Shown: positions 15,249 through 25,357 of the stretch, in pieces | How the letters are laid out: every line of letters starts with the position of its first letter | How positions within the stretch are numbered: position 1 is the first letter of the stretch | Notes under the pieces: generated by a model | Database searches by the model: none | Told to the model about the DNA's origin: nothing | Seen by the model: only the letters and a program-made list of their open reading frames with translations | Position numbers and translations under genes: made by a program | Origin: Jannaschia pagri | GTDB taxonomy: Bacteria; Pseudomonadota; Alphaproteobacteria; Rhodobacterales; Rhodobacteraceae | Direction of reading: 5' to 3' | Assembly (NCBI RefSeq): GCF_019655435.1 | Contig: NZ_BPFH01000004.1 | Coordinates: 62,001 to 126,000, forward strand | DNA: 64,000 bases

Positions 15249-16117
15249 GCGACCTTGCGGATCATCTGGCCGAGGGGACGACCACAGTCTGTCGCGCTTG
15301 GGTCGTCACCCGAAAAGACGGAGCAGTGTACGGGTTTACCGACCATGACATGTCGCTCGAAATTGATGGCGTCACGTGTCGCGCATCATCGGGGCTCAGC
15401 GCTGGGGCGCTGCAAGGCTCGACCGGATTGTCCGTGGACAACGTCGAAGCCACCGGAGCGCTGAGCGACGCTGCGATCACCGAAGCGGACCTGAGAGCGG
15501 GTCGTTGGGACGATGCTGAGGTCGTTGCCTACCTGGTCAACTGGATGGATACGGAAGCGTTCGAAGTCCTGTTTCGAGGTAGGCTTGGCGAAATTGCCTG
15601 GGGCGGCGGCGCATTTTCGGCGGATCTGCGCGGTCTGGCGGAGCAGCTGAACAAGGTGCGCGGACGAGTCTATCAGGCCCGCTGTGACGCTGTGTTGGGT
15701 GACAATCGGTGTCGTAAAGATCTCTCGGGTGAGATCTTTTCCCTCGAAGTCACTGTAGAGGCCGTCGATGAAAACCGGATCCTGACCCTTCCGGCACTGG
15801 ATCTGTATGCAGCGAAATGGTTCGAGCGTGGTCGGGTGGACGTGCTGGACGGCAAGGCGGCCGGGGCGGTCGCGCAGGTCAAGACGGATCGGTCGGGCGC
15901 CACTGGGCGTCGGATTGAGCTATGGTCGAAGCTGCTCGCGCCGCTCCAACCGGGCGCGCGCATCAGATTGACGGCAGGGTGCGACAAGCGCGCCGAGACC
16001 TGCCGGTTCAAGTTCGACAACTTCCTGAACTATCGCGGCTGTCCGCATATTCCGGGCGAGGACTGGCTGCTGGCCTATCCCACGTCCGGGGCCATAAACG
16101 ACGGTGGCAAGCGATGA
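15245..16117 (+). CDS. GTA g13: baseplate hub protein (DUF2163)
   Basis: A 290-residue hub protein with DUF2163 and the C-terminal phage BR0599-like part. Four or more cysteines stand in a conserved setting: CDAVLGDNRCRKD, then CDKRAETCRFKFDNFLNYRGCPHIPG. Lambda gpL-type hub proteins bind an iron-sulfur cluster through such cysteines, so a cluster is likely here too. It overlaps g12 and g14 by four bases each. Confidence 0.92.
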   Translation: MSDLADHLAEGTTTVCRAWVVTRKDGAVYGFTDHDMSLEIDGVTCRASSGLSAGALQGSTGLSVDNVEATGALSDAAITEADLRAGRWDDAEVVAYLVNWMDTEAFEVLFRGRLGEIAWGGGAFSADLRGLAEQLNKVRGRVYQARCDAVLGDNRCRKDLSGEIFSLEVTVEAVDENRILTLPALDLYAAKWFERGRVDVLDGKAAGAVAQVKTDRSGATGRRIELWSKLLAPLQPGARIRLTAGCDKRAETCRFKFDNFLNYRGCPHIPGEDWLLAYPTSGAINDGGKR

Positions 16118-16560
16118 GCGCCGTTGTTGTCGAGGCGCGCCGTTGGCTCGGGACGCCCTACGTCCACCAGGCATCGGTTCGGAGGGCGGGTAGCGATTGT
16201 TTGGGGTTAATCCGTGGCGTTTGGCGCGGCTTGTATGGTCGTGAGCCGGAGGCGGTGCCGCCGTACTCGGCCGATTGGTCTGAGCCGCAGCGCAACGAGG
16301 TTCTGTTCCAGGCAGCGGTTCGTCATCTGCGGCCCGTTTCGCCTGACCGCCCGTTTCAGCTCGGCGAATGTCTGTTGTTTCGCATGCGCGATGGTGCCGT
16401 CGCCAAGCATCTTGGTGTGCTGAGCCGCATCGGGCCCGAGGCCGCTTTCATCCACGCGTATTCGGGACGAGGGGTTGTCGAAAGCCCCCTGTCCAGACCT
16501 TGGGCGCGTCGCATCGTGGCCCGTTTCGATTTTCCCGCCAAGGCGGCTTTGGAGGACTAA
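16114..16560 (+). CDS. GTA g14: NlpC/P60 peptidoglycan peptidase
   Basis: A 148-residue NlpC/P60 hydrolase that would cut recipient peptidoglycan during DNA delivery. The catalytic cysteine is C29 in GSDCLGLIRGVW and the histidine H99 in DGAVAKHLGVL; GTPYVHQASVR upstream is typical. Its start overlaps the g13 stop by ATGA and g15 follows after three bases. Confidence 0.93.
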   Translation: MSAVVVEARRWLGTPYVHQASVRRAGSDCLGLIRGVWRGLYGREPEAVPPYSADWSEPQRNEVLFQAAVRHLRPVSPDRPFQLGECLLFRMRDGAVAKHLGVLSRIGPEAAFIHAYSGRGVVESPLSRPWARRIVARFDFPAKAALED

Positions 16561-16563
16561 CCC

Positions 16564-19500
16564 ATGGCAACACTGGTACTTGGTGCGGCCGGTGCCGCGA
16601 TTGGCGGCAGTCTTGGCGGGTCTGTGCTGGGGCTCAGCGCGGCGGTTGTTGGGCGCGCTGCCGGTGCGACGCTGGGCCGGGTGTTGGACCAACAGATCAT
16701 GGGCGCCGGTGCCGAGGCGATTGAACACGGGCGCGTTGATCGGTTTCGCTTGACGGGTGCATCCGAAGGCGCGGCCATCCCACGCGTCGTTGGTCGCGTT
16801 CGCTTGGGCGGGCAGGTGATCTGGGCAACACGCTTCAAGGAGACGCGAACCACGTCTGGCGGCAGTGGCAAGGGCGGACCCAAGGCGCCCCAGACGACAA
16901 GTTTTACCTATAGCGTGTCGGTCGCCTTGGCGCTGTGCGAGGGACGGGTGACCCGGGTCGGACGTGTTTGGGCCGATGGCAATGAGATTGCCCGTGATAG
17001 CATTCACATGCGGGTCTACGACGGGAGCGAGGACCAGCAGCCTGACGCGTTGATTGAGGCCGTGGAAGGGATCGGTGCGGCGCCAGCCTACCGCGGGATA
17101 TCCTACGTCGTCATTGAGGACCTGGACCTGACGCCGTTTGGCAATCGTCTGCCCCAGCTGTCCTTTGAGGTTGTGCGAGCCCCCGACACAGATGAGTTGG
17201 ACGTTGCAGATCTTGTGGAAGGGGTCGCGTTGATGCCGGGCACGGGCGAATACGCCCTGGCCACGACTCCGGTGCATTATGACCATGGTGCTGGCGGAAA
17301 AGACTCGGCCAACGTGAATACATTGCAAGACATGCCAGATGTCTCGGTATCGCTCAGAGATCTTCAGGAAGAGCTTCCGAATGTGACATCGGCGTCGTTG
17401 ATAGTGTCCTGGTTTGGCGACGACCTGAGATGTGGGCAGTGTACCATCCGCCCCCGTGCGGAACAGGATGAAACCGATGGCACACCGCAACCCTGGACGG
17501 TGTCGGGAATGACGCGCGAGACGGCAGGTGTCGTGCCAACGCTAGAGGATCGCCCGGTGTATGGGGGCACGCCTGGGGATGCCTCGGTGGTGGAGATCAT
17601 TCGCGATATGACCGCACGCGGTCTGGATGTCACCTTTTACCCGTTCATTTTGATGGATCAACTTGCGGGAAATGGCCTACCTGACCCCTGGGGCGAGGAT
17701 GAGCAGGCGGTGTTGCCTTGGCGAGGGCGCATCACGACCGACATCGCACCGGGCCGTGACGGGACGACGGATCGGACGGTGGCTGCGGATGCGGAGGTCG
17801 CAGCCTTCTTTGGCACGGTTTCACCCGGTGATTTTGCGATCAATGATGGGACGGTATCGTATTCCGGCCCCGACGAGTTTTCGTATCGGCGGTTTATCCT
17901 GCACTACGCTGCCTTGTGCGCAGCTGCGGGCGGGGTGGAAGCCTTTTGTATTGGGTCAGAGATGCGCTCTCTGACGCAAATTCGCGGAGCGGACGATACC
18001 TTCCCCGCTGTCGGTGCTATGATTGCCTTGTTGGAGGACGTCCGTCTTTTGCTGCCTGGGGCTAAGCTCGGATATGCAGCGGATTGGAGCGAGTACTTCG
18101 GGTATCATCCGGTCGATACGGGCAACGTTCACTTCCATTTGGATCGGCTTTGGTCCCATCCCGCTTTGGATTTCATCGGGATCGACAATTACATGCCGCT
18201 GTCCGATTGGCGTGACGGACTGAACCATGCGGATGCGGCCTGGGGTGACGGGCGCAGCTTGCCGTACCTCATGGCCAACGTCGAAGGGGGCGAGGGGTAT
18301 GACTGGTACTACCCAACTCAAGAGGCGCGGGATGCCCAACGGCGTGTTCCGATCACGGACGGACTTGCGCAGGAGCCATGGGTCTACCGCTACAAGGATC
18401 TGAAGTCTTGGTGGCTCAACCCGCACCATGACCGGATTGATGGGCAACGGCTTTCGACCCCGACGGCATGGTTGCCGCAGTCCAAACCTATTCGCTTCAC
18501 CGAGTATGGGTGCGCGGCAATCGATAAGGGTGCCAATCAACCGAACAAGTTTCTTGATCCAAAGTCGTCCGAGTCGAGCCTACCCTTCTATTCCAATGGC
18601 CGTCGAGATGACGCCATGCAGGCGCAGTATTTGCGCGCAATCCTGGGCTATTGGCGGGATCCGGATCGCAATCCGGTGTCTGAGGAATTTGGGGGCCGCA
18701 TGTTGGACCTGCCCCACAGCCTGGCGTGGGCTTGGGATGCAAGACCATGGCCAGCCTTCCCCGATCTACGGTCCTTCTGGACCGATGGCGAGAATTACGG
18801 TCGTGGGCATTGGATCAATGGGCGATCAGGAAATCAGTCGCTGGCCAGCGTCATCGTCGAGATTTGTCAGTCAGCCGGATTGGGACCTGTGGATGTGTCG
18901 GAGGTCTATGGTGTCGTTCGTGGATACACCGTCACCTCTGTCCAGAGCGCGCGCGCGGATTTGCAGCCGTTGTTGCTGGCCTATGGAATTGAGGTTATCG
19001 AACGGTCGGGCACCCTCCAATTTTCCATGCGTGAAAACGCGAAAGAGGTCTCGATCGCAGAAAGCATGCTGGTGCGCGATGGCACTAAGCCGGTTGTTTC
19101 TGTCCAGCGAGCGCCCGAGGCTGAGGTGGCTGGCCGCGTCCGAGTGCATCATGTGGACGCGGGGGGTGATTTTGCCCCGCGTACGGGGGATGCCGTGCAT
19201 CCTGGGGAAGATGCTTTGCCGATTACGGATAGCGAACTGCCATTGTCGCTGACAGCAGGGGAAGGACATGCCCTTGCCGAACGCTATCTGGCGGAGGCGC
19301 GTATCGCGCGGGACACGCTCGAATTGGCCTTGCCCCCATCGTCCCGTGACGTGCGAGTTGGTGATCTGATGCGCGTCGGGGATGCGGACGATACCTGGCG
19401 GATTGATCGGATTGAAGACGCCGGACAACGGCGGGTCGAGGCCGTGCGCGCAGAGACATCGGTGTTCGACCCGAGCGATGCCGTGGAAGATGGGTCCGGA

Positions 19501-20457
19501 AAATCGCGACCGGCGGCTGCTTTGCCCGTTCAGTCCGTTTTCTTAGATCTGCCGCTGCTGACGGGGCAGGAGGTTCCGCATGCGCCCCATGTGGCTGTCT
19601 CTGCGAGGCCCTGGCCTGGGTCGGTTGCCATCCATTCATCGGTGGAAGATGCAGGTTACCGTTTGAACACGGTGATCGACACGCCTGCAACGTTGGGTGT
19701 GACGGAAACGGTTCTAGAGCGCGCACAAGCAGGGCTATGGGATCGCGGTCCGGACCTTGTTGTGCGGCTTCAGGGGCCACCGTTGGAGAGCAAATCGCGC
19801 ACGGCTATTTTGTCTGGCGCCAATGCGATGGCAATTGGGAACGGGTCCATCGGCGGATGGGAGATCTTTCAGTTCCAGGATGCGCAGTTGATTGAACCAG
19901 GGGTCTGGGCTCTTCGCCAACGGTTGCGTGGTCAGAGAGGCACAGATGCTGTCATCCCCGATGTTTGGCCCATTGGGAGCACGGTTGTGCTGTTGGATGG
20001 CGCGGCGGAGCAAATTGATTTGGCGACAGATGCGCTAGGACTGCCCCGGCACTATCGCATCGGCTCTGCCCGCTTGGGTGTTGACCATCCTAGCTATGTT
20101 TATCGGGTTGAAACGGCTATCGGCGAGGGGCTGCGGCCCTATGCGCCTGCCCATCTGCGGGCGATCCTGGATCAGGACGGGTTTCGTCTGACATGGGTTC
20201 GCAGGTCGCGGGCGGTTGGTGAAGCCTGGGACGCCGCTGATGTGCCCCTTTTGGAGAGTGTTGAACGCTATGAGGTGCGCGTGCGCGATGCTGGTGGCGT
20301 TCTCCTGCGAGATTGGCAGCAGAGCGATACGGAGTTTGCTCTCTCACCAACCGAAGCGGCTGATGTTGGGGTGGGAAGCGGTCCAACGATATGGGAAGTT
20401 GCACAGGTGTCCGACGTCTTCGGTCCTGGACACTTTTCAAGACTGCTGCTGAATTGA
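16564..20457 (+). CDS. GTA g15: megatron / host-specificity protein
   Basis: At 1297 residues the largest protein in the window. It starts with a glycine/alanine-rich hydrophobic region (residues about 5-40) that may form the DNA-exit helix in the recipient membrane, then a TIM-barrel glycoside-hydrolase-like domain (around residues 430-730, with LDFIGIDNYMPLSDWRDG and PIRFTEYGCAAIDKGANQPN), then phage-tail hub-type domains. This is the central baseplate spike and cell-contact protein of GTA particles. No frameshift was seen. It closes the structural cluster. Confidence 0.93.
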   Translation: MATLVLGAAGAAIGGSLGGSVLGLSAAVVGRAAGATLGRVLDQQIMGAGAEAIEHGRVDRFRLTGASEGAAIPRVVGRVRLGGQVIWATRFKETRTTSGGSGKGGPKAPQTTSFTYSVSVALALCEGRVTRVGRVWADGNEIARDSIHMRVYDGSEDQQPDALIEAVEGIGAAPAYRGISYVVIEDLDLTPFGNRLPQLSFEVVRAPDTDELDVADLVEGVALMPGTGEYALATTPVHYDHGAGGKDSANVNTLQDMPDVSVSLRDLQEELPNVTSASLIVSWFGDDLRCGQCTIRPRAEQDETDGTPQPWTVSGMTRETAGVVPTLEDRPVYGGTPGDASVVEIIRDMTARGLDVTFYPFILMDQLAGNGLPDPWGEDEQAVLPWRGRITTDIAPGRDGTTDRTVAADAEVAAFFGTVSPGDFAINDGTVSYSGPDEFSYRRFILHYAALCAAAGGVEAFCIGSEMRSLTQIRGADDTFPAVGAMIALLEDVRLLLPGAKLGYAADWSEYFGYHPVDTGNVHFHLDRLWSHPALDFIGIDNYMPLSDWRDGLNHADAAWGDGRSLPYLMANVEGGEGYDWYYPTQEARDAQRRVPITDGLAQEPWVYRYKDLKSWWLNPHHDRIDGQRLSTPTAWLPQSKPIRFTEYGCAAIDKGANQPNKFLDPKSSESSLPFYSNGRRDDAMQAQYLRAILGYWRDPDRNPVSEEFGGRMLDLPHSLAWAWDARPWPAFPDLRSFWTDGENYGRGHWINGRSGNQSLASVIVEICQSAGLGPVDVSEVYGVVRGYTVTSVQSARADLQPLLLAYGIEVIERSGTLQFSMRENAKEVSIAESMLVRDGTKPVVSVQRAPEAEVAGRVRVHHVDAGGDFAPRTGDAVHPGEDALPITDSELPLSLTAGEGHALAERYLAEARIARDTLELALPPSSRDVRVGDLMRVGDADDTWRIDRIEDAGQRRVEAVRAETSVFDPSDAVEDGSGKSRPAAALPVQSVFLDLPLLTGQEVPHAPHVAVSARPWPGSVAIHSSVEDAGYRLNTVIDTPATLGVTETVLERAQAGLWDRGPDLVVRLQGPPLESKSRTAILSGANAMAIGNGSIGGWEIFQFQDAQLIEPGVWALRQRLRGQRGTDAVIPDVWPIGSTVVLLDGAAEQIDLATDALGLPRHYRIGSARLGVDHPSYVYRVETAIGEGLRPYAPAHLRAILDQDGFRLTWVRRSRAVGEAWDAADVPLLESVERYEVRVRDAGGVLLRDWQQSDTEFALSPTEAADVGVGSGPTIWEVAQVSDVFGPGHFSRLLLN

Positions 20458-20527
20458 CGCACAAATGGTGATTTGCCCTCGGTCGCCCCGACAACTAGGT
20501 TGATCGGGCAATTGAGGAACACTGACC

Positions 20528-21346
20528 ATGACCTTGCCCGATAGCACAGTGCGCGCAGTCGACTTCGTATGGGACCAAGCAATGCGGGAGGCGCGCGATG
20601 CCATCGCCGGGGAGCCGCTGCTTGGTGGGTTGATCCATTCCTGTATCTTGCACCACGGGTCCCTGGAACAGGCGCTCGCCTATCGGTTCGCTCAGAAGCT
20701 GGCGTCGTCGGAAATGTCGGCACAACTGCTGCGCGAAGTGTCGGATACGGCTTATCTAGATGACCCAGAACTCGGGCAGGCGGCCCGTGCGGATGTGGTG
20801 GCCGTCTACGAACGTGATCCGGCCTGTCATCGGTTTCTTCAGCCATTGCTGTTCTTCAAAGGCTTCCAGGCCATCCAAGCGTACCGCGTGGGCAATTGGC
20901 TCTGGCGACAGGGCCGGGTCGATCTGGCTTACTTTGTTCAGATGAGGGTGAGCGAAGTCTTCGGCGTCGATATTCACCCGAATGCGCGTGTTGGTCGGGG
21001 TATCATGATCGACCACGCTCACTCCATCGTCATCGGGGAAACAGCCGTCGTTGGCGACAACGTTTCCATGCTGCACTCTGTAACATTGGGCGGCACGGGC
21101 AAGGAAGACGATGATCGCCACCCTAAAATATCGGATGGGGTTCTGATCGGGGCGGGTGCGAAGGTTCTTGGGAACATATCCATCGGCCACTGCAGCCGCA
21201 TTGCCGCAGGCTCGGTTGTTCTTGAAGCGGTTCCTCCCATGAAAACGGTGGCTGGTGTGCCGGCCAAGATCGTCGGTGAGGCTGGCTGCGCGCAGCCGTC
21301 TATCATGATGGATCAGCTGATCGGGATCAGGACGCCCGACGCGTGA
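20528..21346 (+). CDS. cysE: Serine O-acetyltransferase
   Basis: A 272-residue enzyme that makes O-acetylserine from serine and acetyl-CoA for cysteine synthesis. The N-terminal helical part is followed by the left-handed beta helix (GVDIHPNARVGRGIMIDHA, IGETAVVGDNVSMLHSVTLGGTG, GAGAKVLGNISIG). H and D of the active site lie in MIDHAHSIVIGE. A cysE copy directly after g15 is also found in Rhodobacter capsulatus, so this neighbourhood is conserved. A gap of 70 bases may hold its own promoter. Confidence 0.95.
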   Translation: MTLPDSTVRAVDFVWDQAMREARDAIAGEPLLGGLIHSCILHHGSLEQALAYRFAQKLASSEMSAQLLREVSDTAYLDDPELGQAARADVVAVYERDPACHRFLQPLLFFKGFQAIQAYRVGNWLWRQGRVDLAYFVQMRVSEVFGVDIHPNARVGRGIMIDHAHSIVIGETAVVGDNVSMLHSVTLGGTGKEDDDRHPKISDGVLIGAGAKVLGNISIGHCSRIAAGSVVLEAVPPMKTVAGVPAKIVGEAGCAQPSIMMDQLIGIRTPDA

Positions 21347-21354
21347 GAATAGGG

Positions 21355-21376
21355 GCGGCGTCGACGACGTCGCCGC
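21355..21376. terminator. Possible stem-loop between converging cysE and pdhC
   Basis: GCGGCG (21355-21360) and CGCCGC (21371-21376) can pair in the 38-base gap between the two stops. No T-run, so weak. Confidence 0.3.
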
Positions 21377-21384
21377 ACACCTGA

Positions 21385-22704
21385 TTAAGCCAGCATAACC
21401 ATCGGGTTTTCGAGGTTTTCTGCCAGGGCCTTCAAGAAATCTGCGCCCAGAGCGCCATCAATTACCCTGTGATCGACGCTCAGTGTCACAGACATGACCG
21501 TTGCGGCGGTAATCTCTCCGTCGCTGCCAATCACTGGCTTTTTGACGCCTGCACCAACCGCAAGGATGGATCCATGGGGTGGGTTTATGACCGCGTCGAA
21601 GTTGTCGATGCCGAACATTCCCAGGTTCGAGATCGCGAAGCTACCGCCCTGATACTCATGGGGGGCCAGCTTCCGGTCGCGGGCGCGGGCGGCGAGGTCT
21701 TTCATCTCAGCCGACAAAGCTGACAGAGACTTCAGGTGCGCGTCCTTCAGCACTGGCGTGAAGAGCCCACCCTCGATCGCTACGGCGACCGCCACGTCCG
21801 ATGGGGTCAACTTGAGCACGCGGTCTCCGGCCCAGACAGCATTGGCGTCAGGCACCGCTTGGAGCGCCAAGGCGCCTGCTTTGATGATGAAGTCGTTCAC
21901 GGAGAGTTTGACCCCGCGACCCTCAAGCTGCTTGTTCAACTGGCTGCGGAACTTCAGCAGAGCATCGAGGTGAATATCCCGCCGCAAGTAGAAGTGCGGG
22001 ATCGTTTGCTTGGCCTCGGTCAGGCGGGCTGCGATGGTCTTGCGCATCCCGTCCAGCTTGACCTCTTCGAACTCCCGATCTTCGTACATCTTGAGGATTG
22101 TGTCCGCGGCCATGCCAGCGGGCATCGCGGGCTTTTGGCCGTCGGTTGAGGCTGGCTTTGGTGCATCCGTGGCGGCGGCGGGTGCTGGCGCTGCACTGAC
22201 TTGAGCCCCCTCGACGTCTGCTTTGACGATCCGCCCGCGCGGGCCCGATCCCTTTATTTGGCTGAGATCCAAGCCTTTGTCCTTCGCGATCCGGCGCGCT
22301 ACCGGTGTCGCAAAGACGCGATCACCTTTGGCGGCGGGCGCCGGGGTGGCACTGTCATCAGGACCCTCCGCCTTGGCAGGCGCAGTGTCGGCGGGCGCGT
22401 CAGCAACGGGGACGCTGGTGCCACCGCCCGAGGTGGCGACCTCAGCGGCGGAGGCGTCCTCTCCCTCTTCGAGCAGGACCGCGATGGGAGAGTTGACCTT
22501 CACGCCCTCCGTTCCTTCGGCGATGAGGATCTTGCCGACGATACCTTCATCGACGGCTTCGAACTCCATTGTGGCTTTGTCAGTTTCGATTTCGGCCAAA
22601 AGGTCCCCGGAGGATACCGTGTCGCCTTCCTTCACAAGCCATTTCGCAAGCGTCCCCTCTTCCATCGTGGGTGAGAGGGCGGGCATCAGAATTTCGGTTG
22701 CCAT
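21385..22704 (-). CDS. pdhC: Pyruvate dehydrogenase E2 (dihydrolipoamide acetyltransferase)
   Basis: A 439-residue core protein of the pyruvate dehydrogenase complex. One lipoyl domain (residues 1-80; lysine in [12 protein letters not shown]) is followed by an Ala/Pro linker, the subunit-binding domain [29 protein letters not shown], a second linker, and the catalytic acyltransferase with [16 protein letters not shown]. It transfers acetyl from lipoate to CoA. Its lipoyl domain is nearly identical to that of pdhB just upstream. 12 bases separate the two genes. Confidence 0.96.
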   Translation of the reverse strand: MATEILMPALSPTMEEGTLAKWLVKEGDTVSSGDLLAEIETDKATMEFEAVDEGIVGKILIAEGTEGVKVNSPIAVLLEEGEDASAAEVATSGGGTSVPVADAPADTAPAKAEGPDDSATPAPAAKGDRVFATPVARRIAKDKGLDLSQIKGSGPRGRIVKADVEGAQVSAAPAPAAATDAPKPASTDGQKPAMPAGMAADTILKMYEDREFEEVKLDGMRKTIAARLTEAKQTIPHFYLRRDIHLDALLKFRSQLNKQLEGRGVKLSVNDFIIKAGALALQAVPDANAVWAGDRVLKLTPSDVAVAVAIEGGLFTPVLKDAHLKSLSALSAEMKDLAARARDRKLAPHEYQGGSFAISNLGMFGIDNFDAVINPPHGSILAVGAGVKKPVIGSDGEITAATVMSVTLSVDHRVIDGALGADFLKALAENLENPMVMLA

Positions 22705-22716
22705 ATCTGCGGCCCC

Positions 22717-24093
22717 TTACTTGTAGGTCACTTTGCGGACGGCTTCGATGACTTCGTCGGTCGTCACCAGCGCCAGCTTTTCAAGGTTCGCGGCGTAGGG
22801 CATCGGTACGTCTTTGCCCGTGCAGGTCACGACCGGCGCGTCCAAGTAGTCGAAGGCGCGCTGCATGATCGTCGAGGCCATGTGATCACTGAAAGACGCG
22901 ACCGGGAAACCTTCCTCCACAAGAACGCAGCGGTTGGTTTTCATGACCGATGCGAGAACCGTGTCATAATCCACTGGGCGGAGCGTTCGCAGGTCGATGA
23001 CCTCCGCCTCGATCCCATCGGCTGCCAACCGTTCGGCCGCTTCTAGGGCGTAGGTCATGCCGATCCCCCAGGAGACGAGCGTCACGTCCGAGCCCTCGCG
23101 CCAGATCCGGGCTTTGCCGAAGGGGATCGTGAAATCGTCCAGCTTGGGCACCTCGAACGACTTCCCGTAGAGGATCTCGTTCTCCAGGACGATGACCGGG
23201 TTGGGGTCGCGAATGGCCGTCTTCATCAGGCCTTTGGCGTCCGCCGCCGAATAGGGCATCACGACTTTCAGGCCGGGGATGCTTGCGTACCAAGCGGCGT
23301 AGTCCTGGGAATGCTGGGCGCCCACCCGCGCGGCGGCGCCATTCGGCCCGCGGAAGACCATGGGCGCGCCCATTTGTCCGCCGGACATATAGAGCGTCTT
23401 CGCAGCAGAGTTGATAATCTGATCAATGGCTTGCATGGCGAAGTTGAACGTCATGAACTCGACAATTGGCTTCAGGCCGCCAAAGGCTGCGCCAACGCCG
23501 ATGCCGGTGAAGCCGTGTTCCGTGATCGGCGTGTCGATGACCCGGCGCGACCCGAACTCGTCCAGCATGCCTTGGGTCACCTTGTAGGCGCCGTTGTACT
23601 CGGCCACCTCTTCGCCCATCACGAACACCGTGTCGTCGGCGCGCATCTCTTCGGACATGGCGTCGCGGATGGCCTCGCGGACGGTTTGGGTGATCATCTC
23701 CGTGCCTTCCGGCCAGTCCGGCGAGGCTTTGGACACTGGGGTCGGTTCCTCGCTCGCGACCTGCGCGGCGGCAGGGGCAGGGGTCGCGGCCTCTTCCAGA
23801 GCTTCCTGTGTCGTGGCCTCTGTGGTGGTCGTCACCGCGTCCGCGCTCTCGCCGTCTTCCAGCAACAGGGCGATGGGGGAATTCACCTTTACCCCTTCGG
23901 TGCCCTCAGCGACGATGATTTTGCCGATGGTGCCTTCGTCCACGGCCTCAAATTCCATGGTCGCCTTGTCGGTCTCAATTTCCGCCAGGATATCGCCGGA
24001 GGCGACGCTGTCGCCTTCTTTGACCAACCACTTGGCGAGCGTGCCCTCCTCCATCGTGGGGGAGAGGGCTGGCATCAGGATTTCGGTTGCCAT
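22717..24093 (-). CDS. pdhB: Pyruvate dehydrogenase E1 beta subunit with N-terminal lipoyl domain
   Basis: A 458-residue fusion: lipoyl domain (1-80, lysine in [12 protein letters not shown]), an Ala/Thr-rich linker to about residue 125, then the transketolase-like E1 beta ([22 protein letters not shown] onward, [17 protein letters not shown], and the C-terminal [16 protein letters not shown]). With pdhA it forms the thiamine-diphosphate heterotetramer. The extra lipoyl domain is characteristic of alphaproteobacterial PDH. The start follows the pdhA stop directly. Confidence 0.96.
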   Translation of the reverse strand: MATEILMPALSPTMEEGTLAKWLVKEGDSVASGDILAEIETDKATMEFEAVDEGTIGKIIVAEGTEGVKVNSPIALLLEDGESADAVTTTTEATTQEALEEAATPAPAAAQVASEEPTPVSKASPDWPEGTEMITQTVREAIRDAMSEEMRADDTVFVMGEEVAEYNGAYKVTQGMLDEFGSRRVIDTPITEHGFTGIGVGAAFGGLKPIVEFMTFNFAMQAIDQIINSAAKTLYMSGGQMGAPMVFRGPNGAAARVGAQHSQDYAAWYASIPGLKVVMPYSAADAKGLMKTAIRDPNPVIVLENEILYGKSFEVPKLDDFTIPFGKARIWREGSDVTLVSWGIGMTYALEAAERLAADGIEAEVIDLRTLRPVDYDTVLASVMKTNRCVLVEEGFPVASFSDHMASTIMQRAFDYLDAPVVTCTGKDVPMPYAANLEKLALVTTDEVIEAVRKVTYK

Positions 24094-25113
24094 TTACACG
24101 GCCTCCTGCGGAATTTCGTCTGCATAGATGTCGGTCCACAACTCTTCGAGCGCGGGCTCCGGGCTTTCCTTCGCGAATTCCGCCGAGGCGTTCACGATGT
24201 TCTTGATGTCTTTGTCGATGGCCTTGAGGTCGTCTTCGCTGGCGTGCTCGCCGGTCAGAAGCATCTGACGTACCATCTCAATAGCGTCCCGCTCTTCGCG
24301 CATTTTCTGCACTTCGTCGCGGGTTCGATATTTGGCCGGGTCCGACATGGAGTGGCCGCGATAGCGGTAGGTTTTGATTTCCAGGATGTAGGGGCCCTTG
24401 CCCGCGCGGCAGTGGGCGACGGCCTTTTCGCCGGCGGCCTTCACGGCCAGAACGTCCATCCCGTCCACTTCTTCGCCGGGGATGCCATAGGCGGCGCCAC
24501 GCTCCCAATAGCTGGGTGACTTGGTTGACCGCTGGGTCGAGGTGCCCATGGCGTATTGGTTGTTCTCGATGACGAAAATCACTGGCAAATCCCAGAGCTC
24601 CGCCATGTTGTAGGCCTCATAGACCTGGCCCTGGTTTGCGGCCCCATCGCCGAAGTACGCGAAGGTGACGTTGTCGTTGCCCTTATATTTATCGGCAAAG
24701 GCTAAACCCGCGCCGATGGGCACTTGGGCCGCAACGATCCCATGGCCGCCGTAGAAATGCTTCTCCTTGGAGAACATATGCATGGAGCCGCCCTTGCCCT
24801 TGGAGTACCCCCCCTCGCGCCCCGTAAGCTCAGCCATGACACCATTTGGGTCCATGCCACAGGCCAGCATATGGCCGTGATCGCGGTATGAGGTGACGCG
24901 CTTGTCGCCTTCTTTGGCGGCGGCCTCTAAGCCAACGACAACGGCTTCCTGCCCGATGTAGAGGTGACAGAACCCGCCGATCAGGCCCATGCCGTACAGC
25001 TGGCCTGCTTTTTCCTCGAACCGCCGGATCAGCAGCATGTCGCGGTAGTATTGCAGCAGGTCGTCCTTAGACACATTCGGCTTCGCCTTGGCAGGCGCCT
25101 TGCGTGTGGCCAT
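24094..25113 (-). CDS. pdhA: Pyruvate dehydrogenase E1 alpha subunit
   Basis: A 339-residue thiamine-diphosphate subunit that decarboxylates pyruvate. The diphosphate motif is GDGAANQGQVYEAYNMAELW...NN, and the phosphoacceptor-loop region RYRGHSMSDPAKYR is present. N-terminal KAPAKAKPNVSKDDLLQYYRDML leads into the fold. The start has GGAGGA upstream on the minus strand. First gene of pdhA-pdhB-pdhC; a 244-base gap upstream holds the likely promoter. Confidence 0.96.
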   Translation of the reverse strand: MATRKAPAKAKPNVSKDDLLQYYRDMLLIRRFEEKAGQLYGMGLIGGFCHLYIGQEAVVVGLEAAAKEGDKRVTSYRDHGHMLACGMDPNGVMAELTGREGGYSKGKGGSMHMFSKEKHFYGGHGIVAAQVPIGAGLAFADKYKGNDNVTFAYFGDGAANQGQVYEAYNMAELWDLPVIFVIENNQYAMGTSTQRSTKSPSYWERGAAYGIPGEEVDGMDVLAVKAAGEKAVAHCRAGKGPYILEIKTYRYRGHSMSDPAKYRTRDEVQKMREERDAIEMVRQMLLTGEHASEDDLKAIDKDIKNIVNASAEFAKESPEPALEELWTDIYADEIPQEAV

Positions 25114-25138
25114 TGGGTCCTCCTCCGAGTCAGAGATC

Positions 25139-25152
25139 GTTCAACGTTAAAC
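25139..25152 (-). promoter_or_regulatory. Near-palindrome upstream of pdhA
   Basis: GTTCAACGTTAAAC is an inverted repeat with one mismatch per arm, 26 bases before the pdhA start codon. It resembles, with a wider centre, the GTTA-N-CG-N-TAAC elements before the gap genes. Position so close to the start would suit repression. Confidence 0.3.
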
Positions 25153-25357
25153 AATCTCCTAGCGGAAAGGTTCTCCTACGGGAAGTCCCTTCGCTGCAAA
25201 CCTGCATCGCGATGTCTGCAAGACTTTACGGATTGCCCGTCAAGCCAGCCGTCGTTGCGACACGCCGCCAAAACGTGCGAACGGACGGATTCCGTGGTCT
25301 CAAAAACGGATGGTGTATCGATCTAAGGGGACAGGCCGCTCGGACCCGCGCGAGGGC

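Noticed and set aside
16207-17490. 427-residue minus-strand open frame
   Set aside because: Antisense to g14 and g15; no ribosome site or domain.
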